Shown here: positions 39,006-48,089 of the stretch, piece by piece
How the letters are laid out: each line of letters starts with the position of its first letter
Numbering within the stretch: position 1 is the first letter of the stretch
NCBI GenBank assembly: GCA_963715405.1
Contig: OY970239.1
Coordinates: forward strand, 1,798,001 to 1,862,000
DNA from: JALZKA01 sp963715405
Lineage (GTDB): Bacteria; Actinomycetota; Thermoleophilia; Solirubrobacterales; 70-9
DNA: 64,000 bases
Direction of reading: 5' to 3'
Made by a program: the position numbers and the translations under genes
The notes under the pieces: generated by a model
What the model was told of the DNA's origin: nothing
The model's input: the letters and a program-made list of their open reading frames with translations, nothing else
The model's database searches: none

Positions 39006-41531
39006 TTGAACGTCGTCAGCACTCGCAAGGGCATCGCCCTTGCCGCCACTCTCGCCGCAGTCACCGCCTTTGCCCAGAGCGCCGAAGCCGCCACGCTCAC
39101 GGCGGATCAAGCGGTCGATGCCGCTTGCTCGACCGGAGATCGCTCAGGCGAGAACGGAGTCGCCACGGACGCCGTCTCAGTTCCCGGCGTCTCGACGGTC
39201 TCGGCAACGCTTTCGGGCGCCGAGGGCAACTGGGACCTGGCGGTCATCGACAAGGCATCAGGAGCCGTCGTCGCTGCCTCGTCTTACGCCGACGGCGATG
39301 AGGTCGCTCAGGGCTTTACGTCGGGCGCGGGCGACCTCATCGTCCAGGCTTGCCGGCGCACGGGCGACGATCCGACGGCCGAGGTGAGCGTCGAGACGAA
39401 CGAGTTGACCGAGGAGGCGCCACGCGCTCAGATCGTGCGCGTCTCGACCCCCGACGAGGCGATGAAGGGCGAACTGGCCTCGCTCGGCCTCGACCTGATC
39501 GAGAGCGGGGGCCCCGGCTACATCGACATCCTCCTTCGCAACCCCGCCGAGGGGGCACTGATCTCCGACGAGGGCTTCGACTACGACGTGCTCGAAGAGA
39601 ACCTCGCTGAGGCGACGCTCGCGGATCGCGCCGAGGAGGCCGCGATGGCGCGCCAGCTACGCGGCGGCTCCGACCTTCCGAGCGGCAACGCCGGCCCCAA
39701 CGACGGGACCTACCGCCGGCTCTTCGACTATTCGGAGGAGCTTCAAAAGCTCGCCGACAAGAACCCCGGCCTGGTCCGCTACTTCACGCTTAAGAAGGAG
39801 ACGTACACCGGCCGGCCGGTCGAGGCGATCGAGGTCGGCAAGAAGGTCGCAAAGAAGGACGGCCGGCCTACCTTCCTCCTCACGGGAGCCCATCACGGGC
39901 GCGAGTGGCCTTCTGCCGAGCACACGATGGAGTTCGCCTACGAGCTCGTCAATGGCTTCAAGCAGGGCAACACGGCAATTCGCAGGCTCCTCGGCAAGAC
40001 GAAGGTGATCTTCATTCCCACGGTGAACCCCGACGGGTTCAACACGTCGCGCGAGGCGGGCGAGACCAACGGCTCCGCGGGAGGCCGTCCTGCCCCGGCG
40101 GGCGACGAGACCGCAAACCTCACGATCCCATACGAGTACCAGCGAAAGAACTGCCGCGTGGTGACGCCGGAGCCGACGAGACCACCAACCGCCAACTGCA
40201 TGGGCGCGCCGAACCTTGGCATCACCCAGTTCGGGGTCGATCCCAACCGCAACTACGGCGGCTTCTGGGGCGGGCCGGGCGCTTCCAGCGAGGAGACGCT
40301 TCCGTACGGATCGACCGCTCAGGACTACCGCGGAACCGGCCCGTTCTCAGAGCCTGAGACGGAGAACATCCGCAAGCTCATCTCGAGGAATCAGGTGGTG
40401 ACCTTCATCACCAACCACACGTTCTCGAACCTCCTCCTGCGCCCGCCGGGCCTCCAGGCCAAGGGACCGCCGCCTGACGAGAAGGTCTACAAGCGCTTCG
40501 GCCAGTCGATGGCCAAGGAGAACGGCTACGCGAACCAGAAGGGCTACGAGCTCTACGACACAAGCGGCGGCGCCGAGGACTGGAGCTACTACGCCACAGG
40601 CGGGCTGGGCTTCACGTTCGAGATCGGCTTGACCGCGTTCCATGACACGTTCGCCGACGGCGTCATCGCCGAGTACAACGGGACGAGCGACGCATCGGGC
40701 CCCAATGGCGGCGGTAACCGTGCCGCCTACTTGACGGCGCTCAGAAGCACGGCGAACCCGAGCCGCCATTCCCGCATCACGGGCTCGGCTCCTCCCGGCG
40801 CGCGGCTCGTATTGAAGAAGTCGTTCCTGACGCCGACGTCGCCCGTGATCGACGGCGAGGGCAACGAGGGCAAGATCCGCCTCTTCAAGGACAAGCTCAA
40901 GACGAAGCTTCAGGTTGGCCCGAGTGGCCGCTTCGACTGGCACGTCAACCCGTCAACCCGGCCGCTCGTCGATCCGCGACTGCCCGACTTCGGCGCGAAG
41001 CCAGGCCAGCCGTCGGACCCGGTCGATTTCACGGGCGGGCCCGGTCCCAGCGCGATCCCGTGCGGAGACGCCGACTCCGAGGACGAAGAGTGCTTCAACG
41101 ACCATCCGTTCAGGGTGCCGGGCGGCCAGAACGTCGACAACGGCAAGGCGACGGTGCGGATCACGTGGCCCTCGCCCACGACGGACTGGGACATGAAGGT
41201 GTTCGCGGACACCGATGGCGACAAGACCTCCGAGGGAGAGACGAAGGTCTTCGGATCGTCCGCCACGGGCCCGAGCAACGTCGAGGAGACGACGATCGCA
41301 GGGCCGCAGTTCAAGCCCGGCAAGTACGTGGTCCGCGTGGTGAACTTCGCCGCCGTGGAGCCGTACGACGGCACGGTCACCTTCAACAAAACCGAGAAGT
41401 CTCCGATCGAGCAGGGGCTCGAGAAGTGGACGCTTCTGTGTCGCCGCAACGGCCTCAAGGCGACGGAGCAGGTGCTGGTCAAGCGCGGCGAAGTCGCCAA
41501 CCTGGACCTCTCGAAGAGCTGCAAGAAGTAG
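39006..41531 (+). CDS. Secreted M14 family zinc carboxypeptidase
   Basis: The precursor has about 841 residues and starts at TTG 39006, with AGGGAG about 7 bases upstream and a signal peptide (LAATLAAVTAFAQSAEA). The M14 zinc site is His297-x2-Glu300 in AHHGREWPSAEH; DPNRNYGGFWGG is the Asn-Arg substrate-binding pair; Glu539 in GFTFEIGL is the catalytic Glu. The third zinc ligand His lies in ITNHTFSN. About 220 C-terminal residues form beta-rich domains with Asp-rich loops, probably calcium or carbohydrate binding. A hairpin terminator follows. Confidence 0.88.
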   Translation: MNVVSTRKGIALAATLAAVTAFAQSAEAATLTADQAVDAACSTGDRSGENGVATDAVSVPGVSTVSATLSGAEGNWDLAVIDKASGAVVAASSYADGDEVAQGFTSGAGDLIVQACRRTGDDPTAEVSVETNELTEEAPRAQIVRVSTPDEAMKGELASLGLDLIESGGPGYIDILLRNPAEGALISDEGFDYDVLEENLAEATLADRAEEAAMARQLRGGSDLPSGNAGPNDGTYRRLFDYSEELQKLADKNPGLVRYFTLKKETYTGRPVEAIEVGKKVAKKDGRPTFLLTGAHHGREWPSAEHTMEFAYELVNGFKQGNTAIRRLLGKTKVIFIPTVNPDGFNTSREAGETNGSAGGRPAPAGDETANLTIPYEYQRKNCRVVTPEPTRPPTANCMGAPNLGITQFGVDPNRNYGGFWGGPGASSEETLPYGSTAQDYRGTGPFSEPETENIRKLISRNQVVTFITNHTFSNLLLRPPGLQAKGPPPDEKVYKRFGQSMAKENGYANQKGYELYDTSGGAEDWSYYATGGLGFTFEIGLTAFHDTFADGVIAEYNGTSDASGPNGGGNRAAYLTALRSTANPSRHSRITGSAPPGARLVLKKSFLTPTSPVIDGEGNEGKIRLFKDKLKTKLQVGPSGRFDWHVNPSTRPLVDPRLPDFGAKPGQPSDPVDFTGGPGPSAIPCGDADSEDEECFNDHPFRVPGGQNVDNGKATVRITWPSPTTDWDMKVFADTDGDKTSEGETKVFGSSATGPSNVEETTIAGPQFKPGKYVVRVVNFAAVEPYDGTVTFNKTEKSPIEQGLEKWTLLCRRNGLKATEQVLVKRGEVANLDLSKSCKK

Positions 41532-41548
41532 GGCCCGTGTCAGAAGGG

Positions 41549-41580
41549 AAGGCGCGCTCGGGGCGACTCGGGCGCGCTTT
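41549..41580 (+). terminator. Hairpin terminator after the M14 gene
   Basis: AAGGCGCGC pairs with GCGCGCTTT (9 pairs with one G-U) around a GC-rich 14-base loop, 17 bases after the stop codon. The right arm ends in TTT. Confidence 0.55.
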
Positions 41581-41604
41581 CACGTTCCGTAGGCTGGGAG
41601 GGGC

Positions 41605-42126
41605 GTGCTGCCGCTCCTCTTCATCCTCTTTATCGCGATCCCGATCGCGGAGCTCTGGCTCATCATCGAGATCGGTGGAGCGATCGGGATCCTGCCCACG
41701 CTCGGCCTCCTGATCGTCGACAGCCTCGTGGGTGCGGCGCTCGCCCGCTCGCAGAGCCGCGCCGCGTGGGAGCGGTTCAACACCGCTCTAGCCGAGGGTC
41801 GTGTGCCCGGCCGCGAGGCTTTCGACGGCGCGATGATCATCCTGGGCGGCGCCCTCCTCCTCACGCCCGGCTTCATCACCGACGCCTTCGGCCTCATCCT
41901 CCTGATCCCGCCGACACGCTCGCTCATCCGCGGAGTGCTGAGCCGGATGGTGACCAAGCGCGGTGCGGTGGCGTTTCGAGTCGCGAAGTTCGGCTACGCG
42001 AGGCGCCCTGGCGCTCCGTTCCCCCGCACCGATCGAAGCTATGACTACGAAGGATCGGCTAGCGAGGTGACCGAGCCTCAGTCCGAGCTCGGCCCGCCGG
42101 CCTCCGGGGAAGGCCCACGTGGCTGA
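41605..42126 (+). CDS. fxsA: FxsA-family membrane protein
   Basis: This 173-residue protein begins with the FxsA signature: LLFILFIAIPIAELWLII, EIGGAIGILPTL, and a loop AFDGAMIILGGALLLTPGFI with the conserved TPGF. Two to three membrane helices and a variable polar tail are present. FxsA relieves exclusion of phage T7 by the F plasmid in E. coli; its normal role is unclear. GTG 41605 follows GGGAGGGG. The stop overlaps the GTG of the next gene by 8 bases. Confidence 0.87.
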   Translation: MLPLLFILFIAIPIAELWLIIEIGGAIGILPTLGLLIVDSLVGAALARSQSRAAWERFNTALAEGRVPGREAFDGAMIILGGALLLTPGFITDAFGLILLIPPTRSLIRGVLSRMVTKRGAVAFRVAKFGYARRPGAPFPRTDRSYDYEGSASEVTEPQSELGPPASGEGPRG

Positions 42127-42622
42127 CGGAGTCTCGCTCGAGCTCGAGGACGGGTTCCGCGTCGCATGGGGCGACCCGGACGGGCTTCGCGCAAGCCTTG
42201 CCGCTCCGGAACCGGCAGCCGAGTGGCACGCGGAGGGGGAGCTCGGCGATGGCCACTCCGCTCTGCGCGTGTTCACAGGAGCCACGGGCGCCGGCACGCT
42301 TCTCCTCCTCGCCGGTGCCCGCCCCGCCCAGGCCCCCGGCCACGACGGCGAGGCATTCCAAGCCGTGCTCATCGCTCCCTCGGGAGAGGTGACCGCGATC
42401 GGCGAGGCTCTGCTCTCCACCCAGTACGGAGCGAACGGGCAGGTGGAGCGCGTCGGGCTCGAGCTCTACGCGGTGGACGATGACTACCCCATTCGCGGCG
42501 CCGGGGACGTGAGGAGCACGACGGCCTCCGATGAAGAAGCCGGGCGCCGCGAGCGCACCACGCTCGACTTTCGCCTCGACGGCGAGCCGGGCGTCGCGAT
42601 CCTCGACATCGTCGGCACCTAG
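42119..42622 (+). CDS. Hypothetical protein coupled to fxsA
   Basis: This 167-residue acidic soluble protein is beta-rich in appearance: GVSLELEDGFRVAWGD, RVFTGATGAGTLLLLAG, RVGLELYAVDDDYPIRGAG. There is no signal peptide or known motif. GTG 42119 lies 8 bases before the fxsA stop, so the two are translated together, and the HAD gene follows after 3 bases. Family not recognised. Confidence 0.62.
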   Translation: MADGVSLELEDGFRVAWGDPDGLRASLAAPEPAAEWHAEGELGDGHSALRVFTGATGAGTLLLLAGARPAQAPGHDGEAFQAVLIAPSGEVTAIGEALLSTQYGANGQVERVGLELYAVDDDYPIRGAGDVRSTTASDEEAGRRERTTLDFRLDGEPGVAILDIVGT

Positions 42623-42625
42623 CTC

Positions 42626-43528
42626 GTGGCGATCAGGGCTGTCATCTGTGACTTCGGCGGAGTGCTCACGACCCCGCTCGTCGGCTCGTTCATGGCCTTT
42701 CAGGATCAGACGGGTATCCCAACCGAGGCGCTGGGCTCGGCGATGGGCCGGATCTACGAGCGCGACGGCGCTCATCCCTTGTATGAGCTCGAGAAGGGGC
42801 ACGTCACCGAGCACGACTTCCTCGCCACGCTTCGTGTCGAGCTCGCGGTCGAGCTGGGACACGAGCCGGAACTCCACGACTTCAAGGAGATCTACTTCCG
42901 CGCGCTCAACCCGAACGAGGACATGATCGCCGAGATGGCTGCCGCTCGCGACGCGGGCTACCGCATGGCGCTCCTGACCAACAACGTGCGCGAGTGGGAG
43001 CCGCTTTGGCGCTCGATGCTGCCCGTTGACGAGATCTTCGAGCTCGTCGTCGACTCAGCGTTCGTCGGGATGAGAAAGCCCGAGCCCGAGATCTACCAGC
43101 TCACCCTCGATCGCCTCCGGGAGCTCGATCCAGGGTCGCTCGGTGACCTCGAGTTCTCCGAATGCCTCTTCATCGACGACGTCGAGGTGAACTGCGCGGC
43201 CGCGCGCGAGCTCGGCATCCACGCGGTGCGCTTCGCCTCGAACGAGCAGGCCGTCTCGGAGATCCGCGAAGCGCTCGGCAGCCGAGCCAGTCGCGACATG
43301 ACACGCGAGGAAGCAGAAGCGCTCTGTGCGCGAAACGCCGCGGAGCATCCCGACCGAAGGATCGCCCAATGGCGAGCGCAGGAGGGTCCGGATGGAGAGT
43401 GGACCGTCGTTCGTATCGGGCTGCCGCCGTCGCCGGAGACCACAACCGAGGTTCGCGCCGACGAGCGCCCGCCCGAACCGCCGGATCCGCGCCCGGACGT
43501 GCCGCCGACCGTCGGTCCGATGTTCTAG
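42626..43528 (+). CDS. HAD-superfamily hydrolase
   Basis: HAD motif I is DFGGVLT, with the nucleophile Asp and Gly in the usual second Asp place, as in the epoxide-hydrolase N-terminal/haloacid-dehalogenase branch. Motif II is in MALLTNN, motif III Lys in GMRKPEPEIY, motif IV in CLFIDDVEVN. It is probably a small-molecule phosphatase. A 75-residue Pro/Arg/Glu-rich tail extends beyond the domain. Start GTG 42626, in one operon with fxsA. Confidence 0.85.
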   Translation: MAIRAVICDFGGVLTTPLVGSFMAFQDQTGIPTEALGSAMGRIYERDGAHPLYELEKGHVTEHDFLATLRVELAVELGHEPELHDFKEIYFRALNPNEDMIAEMAAARDAGYRMALLTNNVREWEPLWRSMLPVDEIFELVVDSAFVGMRKPEPEIYQLTLDRLRELDPGSLGDLEFSECLFIDDVEVNCAAARELGIHAVRFASNEQAVSEIREALGSRASRDMTREEAEALCARNAAEHPDRRIAQWRAQEGPDGEWTVVRIGLPPSPETTTEVRADERPPEPPDPRPDVPPTVGPMF

Positions 43529-43533
43529 AACGC

Positions 43534-43574
43534 AGAGTGATCTCGCGGGACTATGTGTCCCGTTATCTCACTCT
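43534..43574. terminator. 41-base two-stem palindrome between convergent genes
   Basis: AGAGTGA pairs with TCACTCT, and inside it CGGGAC pairs with GTCCCG around a TATGT loop; the two 5-base strands between the stems do not pair. It lies 5 bases after the HAD stop and 22 before the DUF3105 stop, so it probably ends both transcripts. It may alternatively be a mobile palindrome. Confidence 0.5.
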
Positions 43575-43595
43575 CGGCGAGAAAGAGCGCATGGG

Positions 43596-44333
43596 CTAGA
43601 GGTCAAGGGGGATGGGCTCGGGGCCTTGGCCGCGGAAGGAATCTCGGAAGGCTTGGACCGCGTCCAGGGTGGTCTCTCCTTCGAAGCTCTTGCAGCCGAT
43701 GAGATTTGTCCACGCGGTTGCGGCGACCTCGTAGGGCATGTCGGGATTCGGGAAGAAGAGCACGCCGGCGGGATCGTCGTCGAAGACGCCCTTGACGGCG
43801 AGCTGCTCCTCCTCGGAGAGGTCGGGTGAGTACTGGATGGCGACCCGGCCGTGCTCGAGCGCGTGCACCACGCGGCCAAGCGGGGGGTCTTCGAGGTAGG
43901 CCCCATCGGCCAGCGCTCCGGATAGGACCTCGGTTCCATCGCCGTAGTGATCGCCCGAGGTCGGCGGATTCGTCCGATAATCAACGTCGGCCGCGTCCTC
44001 GTCGCCGATATGCGTATTGCCCTCGTCGGGCAGGCCGGTCTGGAGATCGCAGCCCGCAGTCTCGGCCGCCGCCTCGAGGTCGCTCTCAGCCGGTTCAGGC
44101 GGCGGCGTACCCTCGCGGCCGTCGAGCGCGATGCCATCGGGCACCACGCCGAGGTCGGGCTGGATGTGAGCGTTTACCGGGAAACCGTTGTCGTCGAGCT
44201 CGGTCTCTCCGGTTGAGGTCGTCGAGCTTGACGTCGTGGGTTCCTCATCACCGCCACAGCCCGCGAAGACGAGCACGCCGAAAACGCTCGTTGCACAGAC
44301 GAGCGCACGCACAGTTTGGAGGCCCCTGCTCAC
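43596..44333 (-). CDS. DUF3105 family lipoprotein
   Basis: A signal peptide with lipobox VFAGC (Cys26) and a Ser/Thr-rich linker precede the DUF3105 domain: YRTNPPTSGDHYG, GAYLEDPPLGRVVHALEHGRVA and IQYSPDL. The domain contains a conserved HALEHG that may bind metal. The function of DUF3105 is unknown; it is common in actinobacteria. Two further cysteines (AGCDLQ, IGCKSF) may form a disulfide. Confidence 0.85.
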   Translation of the reverse strand: MSRGLQTVRALVCATSVFGVLVFAGCGGDEEPTTSSSTTSTGETELDDNGFPVNAHIQPDLGVVPDGIALDGREGTPPPEPAESDLEAAAETAGCDLQTGLPDEGNTHIGDEDAADVDYRTNPPTSGDHYGDGTEVLSGALADGAYLEDPPLGRVVHALEHGRVAIQYSPDLSEEEQLAVKGVFDDDPAGVLFFPNPDMPYEVAATAWTNLIGCKSFEGETTLDAVQAFRDSFRGQGPEPIPLDL

Positions 44334-44369
44334 CGCCGAGACGTTAGCCGGGTGCCCCGGCGCAGACGG

Positions 44370-44825
44370 TCAGTTATCGGAGCCGGCGCGGTCCCAGACG
44401 TAGAGCTCCACCGCTTCGAGCGCGAGCTCCATGAGGCGCGGCCCCGAGAGCCAATCGAGCACCGTGTCGAGGGCGCGTTCCTCTGTCACGCCGCGGTCAA
44501 CCGCCTCCTCGCCGCGAAAGCCCGCGGCGAGCTTCAGAGCCTCGCGGCGGTGTTCGCCGAGACCTGAGAACGAGCGCATCAGAAAGTCCCGGTTGGGGAG
44601 CGGGTGGCCGATCTCCATCGACGCGTGCCATGCGGCAAGCATCGAGATGTCGTGGTCGTCGAGCTCGGAGATCGCTCGCGCGTAGTGCGACTCGAGCTCA
44701 TCTTCGGGGATCTCGTCCACCCACGCGCGCACTGCTTCGCCGAGGAGCTGGCGGCGCGCCTCACGCCCGACGGAGTCGGCGATGGCGCGGATCGCGTCGG
44801 CTGGATCGATGAAGCAGAGTGACAT
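44370..44825 (-). CDS. Hypothetical helical protein
   Basis: This 151-residue, acidic, all-helical protein starts with MSLCFIDPADAIRAIADS and ends with MELALEAVELYVWD. No catalytic motif or membrane helix. ATG 44825 is preferred because the in-frame upstream extension to 44942 is low-complexity. Family not recognised. The 190 bases between it and the AddB-like gene hold no convincing feature. Confidence 0.55.
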   Translation of the reverse strand: MSLCFIDPADAIRAIADSVGREARRQLLGEAVRAWVDEIPEDELESHYARAISELDDHDISMLAAWHASMEIGHPLPNRDFLMRSFSGLGEHRREALKLAAGFRGEEAVDRGVTEERALDTVLDWLSGPRLMELALEAVELYVWDRAGSDN

Positions 44826-45017
44826 GGGGGCTAAATCAACCTCTCGGAATGGGGGTTGGCGCGACGGGGACAAGGTACGGGCGCCTGCGGACGGCATCCC
44901 GGCGCCTGGAAAAGCGGTGTTTCCGGCTTGCCCGAGCGGCATCGCGATCGTTGTCAGCTATCCGCTTCCATCCCGACCTAGGATCGAAGACGTGACCGAC
45001 GATGACGGGAACAGCAA

Positions 45018-48000
45018 GTGGCGCTCGAGCTGATCGTCGGGCCGCCGAACTCGAACCGGGCCCGCGAGGTGCTCGCTCGCCTTCGTGCGGCGCTCGACCG
45101 CGACCCGCTCCTCATCGTGCCCACCGGAGACGACATCGCTCGCTTCGAGCGCGACCTGTGCGGGGAAGGCGGCCCCCAGATAGGCGCGACGATCCGCACC
45201 TTCGGATCGCTCTTCGACGAGATCGCGAGCATCACGGCCACGCCGGTGCCGCCGCGCCTCTCCCCTCCCCAGCGCCTCGCCCTGGTACGCGCCGCGATCG
45301 CTTCGACGGATCTGCGCCTGCTCGGCCGCTCATCGCGCTCGCCCGGCTTCGCGCCGGCCCTCGACACCCTCATCGCCGAGCTGCAAGCGGCGCTGGTCTC
45401 CCCCACGGACGTCCTTGCCGCCACCGCCGTGGTGGACGGCGACGCAGGGCAGGAGGAGGAGCTTGCCCGCCTCTACGCCGAGTACGAGCGATTGCGCGAC
45501 GGCGCCGGGCGCTCTGACGCCGGCTCAGTTGCCGCAGCTGCCGTCCGTGCGCTCCGCGCCGATCCCGGCGCCTGGAACGGCGCCCCGGTGCTCATCTACG
45601 GATTCGACGACTTGACCGAGGTTCAGCTCGAGCTCATCGGCGTCCTCGCCGGCGTCTGCGAGGTCACGTTCGCCGTGAACTATTCGGATCGCGATGCGCT
45701 CGCGGCGCGCGCGGGCTTGCTCACGCGCTTGAAAGAGGCCGGCGGCTCGGTCGCCGAAGAGCTCGAATTCGACGCGAGCTATACCACCCGCCGCTCCCTC
45801 GCCCACATCGCACGGAACGTCTTCGAGACGGAATCCGCGACGGTCAACCCGCTCGACGGCGGTCTCGCCTTCCTTGCCAGCGCCGGCGAGCGCGGCGAGG
45901 CCGAGGCCGCCGGGATCGAGGTCGCACGCCTCCTGGCGTCCGGGACGAGCGCGGACGACATAGTCGTCACGCTTCGGCGGCCCTCGGTGGAAGGTCCTCT
46001 GTTCGCATCCGTCATGCGTGAGATGGGCATTCCCGCAACGCTCGAGGCGCACTTGCCACTTGCTTCGACGGCGGTCGGCCGGTCGCTCCTCGCACTCTGT
46101 CGTGCGGCCGCGGACGATGGCGAGCCCGCCGACGTGATCGCGCACCTTCGCGCCGACACTGCGTTTCGGCCGTCGCGCGCCGACTGGGCCGAGCGTGCGA
46201 TCGCACGGGGTGAGGCCGCCACGGTCGAAGCTGTCCTGGAGCGCTGGGGCGAGACGCCACCCGTGCACCTCCGGCGCGTGTTCGAAGCGCGCGGCGCGGT
46301 CGAGCGCGTGCGGGCAGTCGCAGTGAGCGCAAGGCGCATCGCGGAGGCGGCTCATCGCGAGCAGGCGCCGCTCGCGGGCGAGGACACGGCCGGCGTCCCG
46401 CTGGACCCGATCGAGCTCCGGGCAGGGGTCACGGCCGCGGAGCTCCTGGAGGAGCTCGCAGAGGTTGCAACGCTCCCCGGCATCGATCCACCGGACTTGG
46501 CCGACGCCGCAGACGCGATCGAGTCCGCAACGGTGCGCTCATGGCAGGGCTCTGCCGAGGGCCGCGTGCGGATCCTCAGTCCCTACCGCGTGCGAGCCGG
46601 GCGCGTCAAGCATCTCTTCTGCTGCGGCCTGCAAGAGGGCACGTTTCCCGGTCGCGGCGCGGCCGATCCGCTCCTGGGTGACGAGAGCCGCGGCCGCCTG
46701 GGCTTCCCGGCGCTACGGCGCGGCGAGCAGGATCAAGAGGAGCGCTACCTCTTCAGCGTCTGCGTCTCGCGGCCTACCGATTCGCTCACGCTCAGCTGGC
46801 GCTCCTCCGACGACGAAGGGCACCCCGCGGCGCGCTCGCCGTTCGTGGATGAGGTGATCGATCTCTTGCAGGGCGACGCCGAGGCGGTCGAGGATGCGCT
46901 CACCACCGAGCGCGGTCTCGCCAACCCGGTTCCCAGGCCGTCCGAAGCCACCACGCCGCGTTCGCTCGCGCGGGCCATGACCGCGTCGCTCAGCCTCGAC
47001 GTCGAAGCACAGCGTGCCCGTCTCGACACGATGGGCGCGGACCTGAGTCTCGCCGGGCCGGTGCTCGAGTTGATCGAGGGCGTCGCGGACCCGGAGTACA
47101 AGCCGAAGGGGCTCCACCACCCCGCGGTGCTGGGCGCCATCCGCTCGCGCGAGGCGCTGAGCGCCGGCTCGCTCGAGGGCTGGATCGAGTGCTCGTACCG
47201 GTGGTTCGTAAACCACGAGCTCTCGCCGCAGCGTCTCGAGCCGACCGCGGATCCGCTCTGGCTCGGCGGCCTTGTCCACAAAGCCCTCGAGAGGCTCTAT
47301 TCAGAGCCTCCGGGTTCTGATGCGATCCCCCGCCGGGGCGACCTCGCCCGCTGGCAGGCGCGCTTTTCCGAGCTCTTGGACGAGCTCGTCGCGGAGGGAT
47401 CGGACGGCCGGCTCAACGCCGAGCGGAGCATCGCGATCGCCCGTGTGAAGATCCAGGTCGAGAAGTTCCTCGAGGACGAGGCGGAGCGGGATATCTCGTT
47501 TCGGCCGAAGCCGGACCTGCTCGAGCGGAGCTTCGGGTTTGGAGAAGAGCGCGACGACGATCCGGGCCCGCTCGACTTCGGCGAGTTCAAGCTGCGGGGC
47601 TACATCGACCGAATCGATGTCGCGCCCGACGGCCGGAGCGCGATCGTCCGCGACTACAAGACGTCGAAGGAGGTTCCCGGCCGAAAGCAGATCGTCGACC
47701 AGGGCAAGCTGCAGCTCCCGCTCTACATGCTGGTGGCTCGCGACCTGCTCGGCCTCGATCCGATCGCCGGGCTCTATCACCCGCTCGCCGCCTACGAGAA
47801 GCGCTCCGGTCGCGGCTACGGATTGAAGGAAGAGACCGGCGAGGGTGGCCTGCTCGAACACGCGGGTGTGGACGTCGGCACGGACAAGGTGACGCGCGAG
47901 GATCTGGACGACGCGCTGGACGCGGCGCGCGAGCGCGCCAAGGCGAGCGGCCTTCGCATGCTGGCCGGCGACATCGACCGCGACCCCCTCAAGGGCAAGT

Positions 48001-48089
48001 GCAACAAGTACTGCGAGTATCAGCCGATCTGCCGCCTCGAGCGTGCCGTGGGACTCGAGGACGAGGGCGAGAACGGCGGCCCCGAGTGA
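45018..48089 (+). CDS. addB: AddB-like helicase/nuclease subunit of a RecBCD-type complex
   Basis: This 1023-residue protein has a UvrD-like layout. At the Walker A position it reads VGPPNSNRAR, without GK[ST], so ATP hydrolysis is doubtful. The C-terminal PD-(D/E)XK nuclease (about 850-1010) has GEFKLRGYIDRID, RDYKTS and a cysteine cluster CNKYCEYQPIC as in Fe-S-containing AddB/Cas4-type nucleases. SYRWFVNHELSPQ is the first part of the cluster-binding region. With the next gene it should process double-strand breaks for recombination. GTG 45018. Its TGA is in the same frame as, and directly abuts, the AddA-like reading frame. Confidence 0.85.
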   Translation: MALELIVGPPNSNRAREVLARLRAALDRDPLLIVPTGDDIARFERDLCGEGGPQIGATIRTFGSLFDEIASITATPVPPRLSPPQRLALVRAAIASTDLRLLGRSSRSPGFAPALDTLIAELQAALVSPTDVLAATAVVDGDAGQEEELARLYAEYERLRDGAGRSDAGSVAAAAVRALRADPGAWNGAPVLIYGFDDLTEVQLELIGVLAGVCEVTFAVNYSDRDALAARAGLLTRLKEAGGSVAEELEFDASYTTRRSLAHIARNVFETESATVNPLDGGLAFLASAGERGEAEAAGIEVARLLASGTSADDIVVTLRRPSVEGPLFASVMREMGIPATLEAHLPLASTAVGRSLLALCRAAADDGEPADVIAHLRADTAFRPSRADWAERAIARGEAATVEAVLERWGETPPVHLRRVFEARGAVERVRAVAVSARRIAEAAHREQAPLAGEDTAGVPLDPIELRAGVTAAELLEELAEVATLPGIDPPDLADAADAIESATVRSWQGSAEGRVRILSPYRVRAGRVKHLFCCGLQEGTFPGRGAADPLLGDESRGRLGFPALRRGEQDQEERYLFSVCVSRPTDSLTLSWRSSDDEGHPAARSPFVDEVIDLLQGDAEAVEDALTTERGLANPVPRPSEATTPRSLARAMTASLSLDVEAQRARLDTMGADLSLAGPVLELIEGVADPEYKPKGLHHPAVLGAIRSREALSAGSLEGWIECSYRWFVNHELSPQRLEPTADPLWLGGLVHKALERLYSEPPGSDAIPRRGDLARWQARFSELLDELVAEGSDGRLNAERSIAIARVKIQVEKFLEDEAERDISFRPKPDLLERSFGFGEERDDDPGPLDFGEFKLRGYIDRIDVAPDGRSAIVRDYKTSKEVPGRKQIVDQGKLQLPLYMLVARDLLGLDPIAGLYHPLAAYEKRSGRGYGLKEETGEGGLLEHAGVDVGTDKVTREDLDDALDAARERAKASGLRMLAGDIDRDPLKGKCNKYCEYQPICRLERAVGLEDEGENGGPE

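Noticed and set aside
44782..45033. An 83-codon plus-strand frame before the AddB-like gene
   Set aside because: It overlaps the 5' end of the minus-strand hypothetical gene and the start of AddB, and has no homology-like pattern. Its last 14 codons from GTG 44992 could be a leader peptide but nothing supports it.
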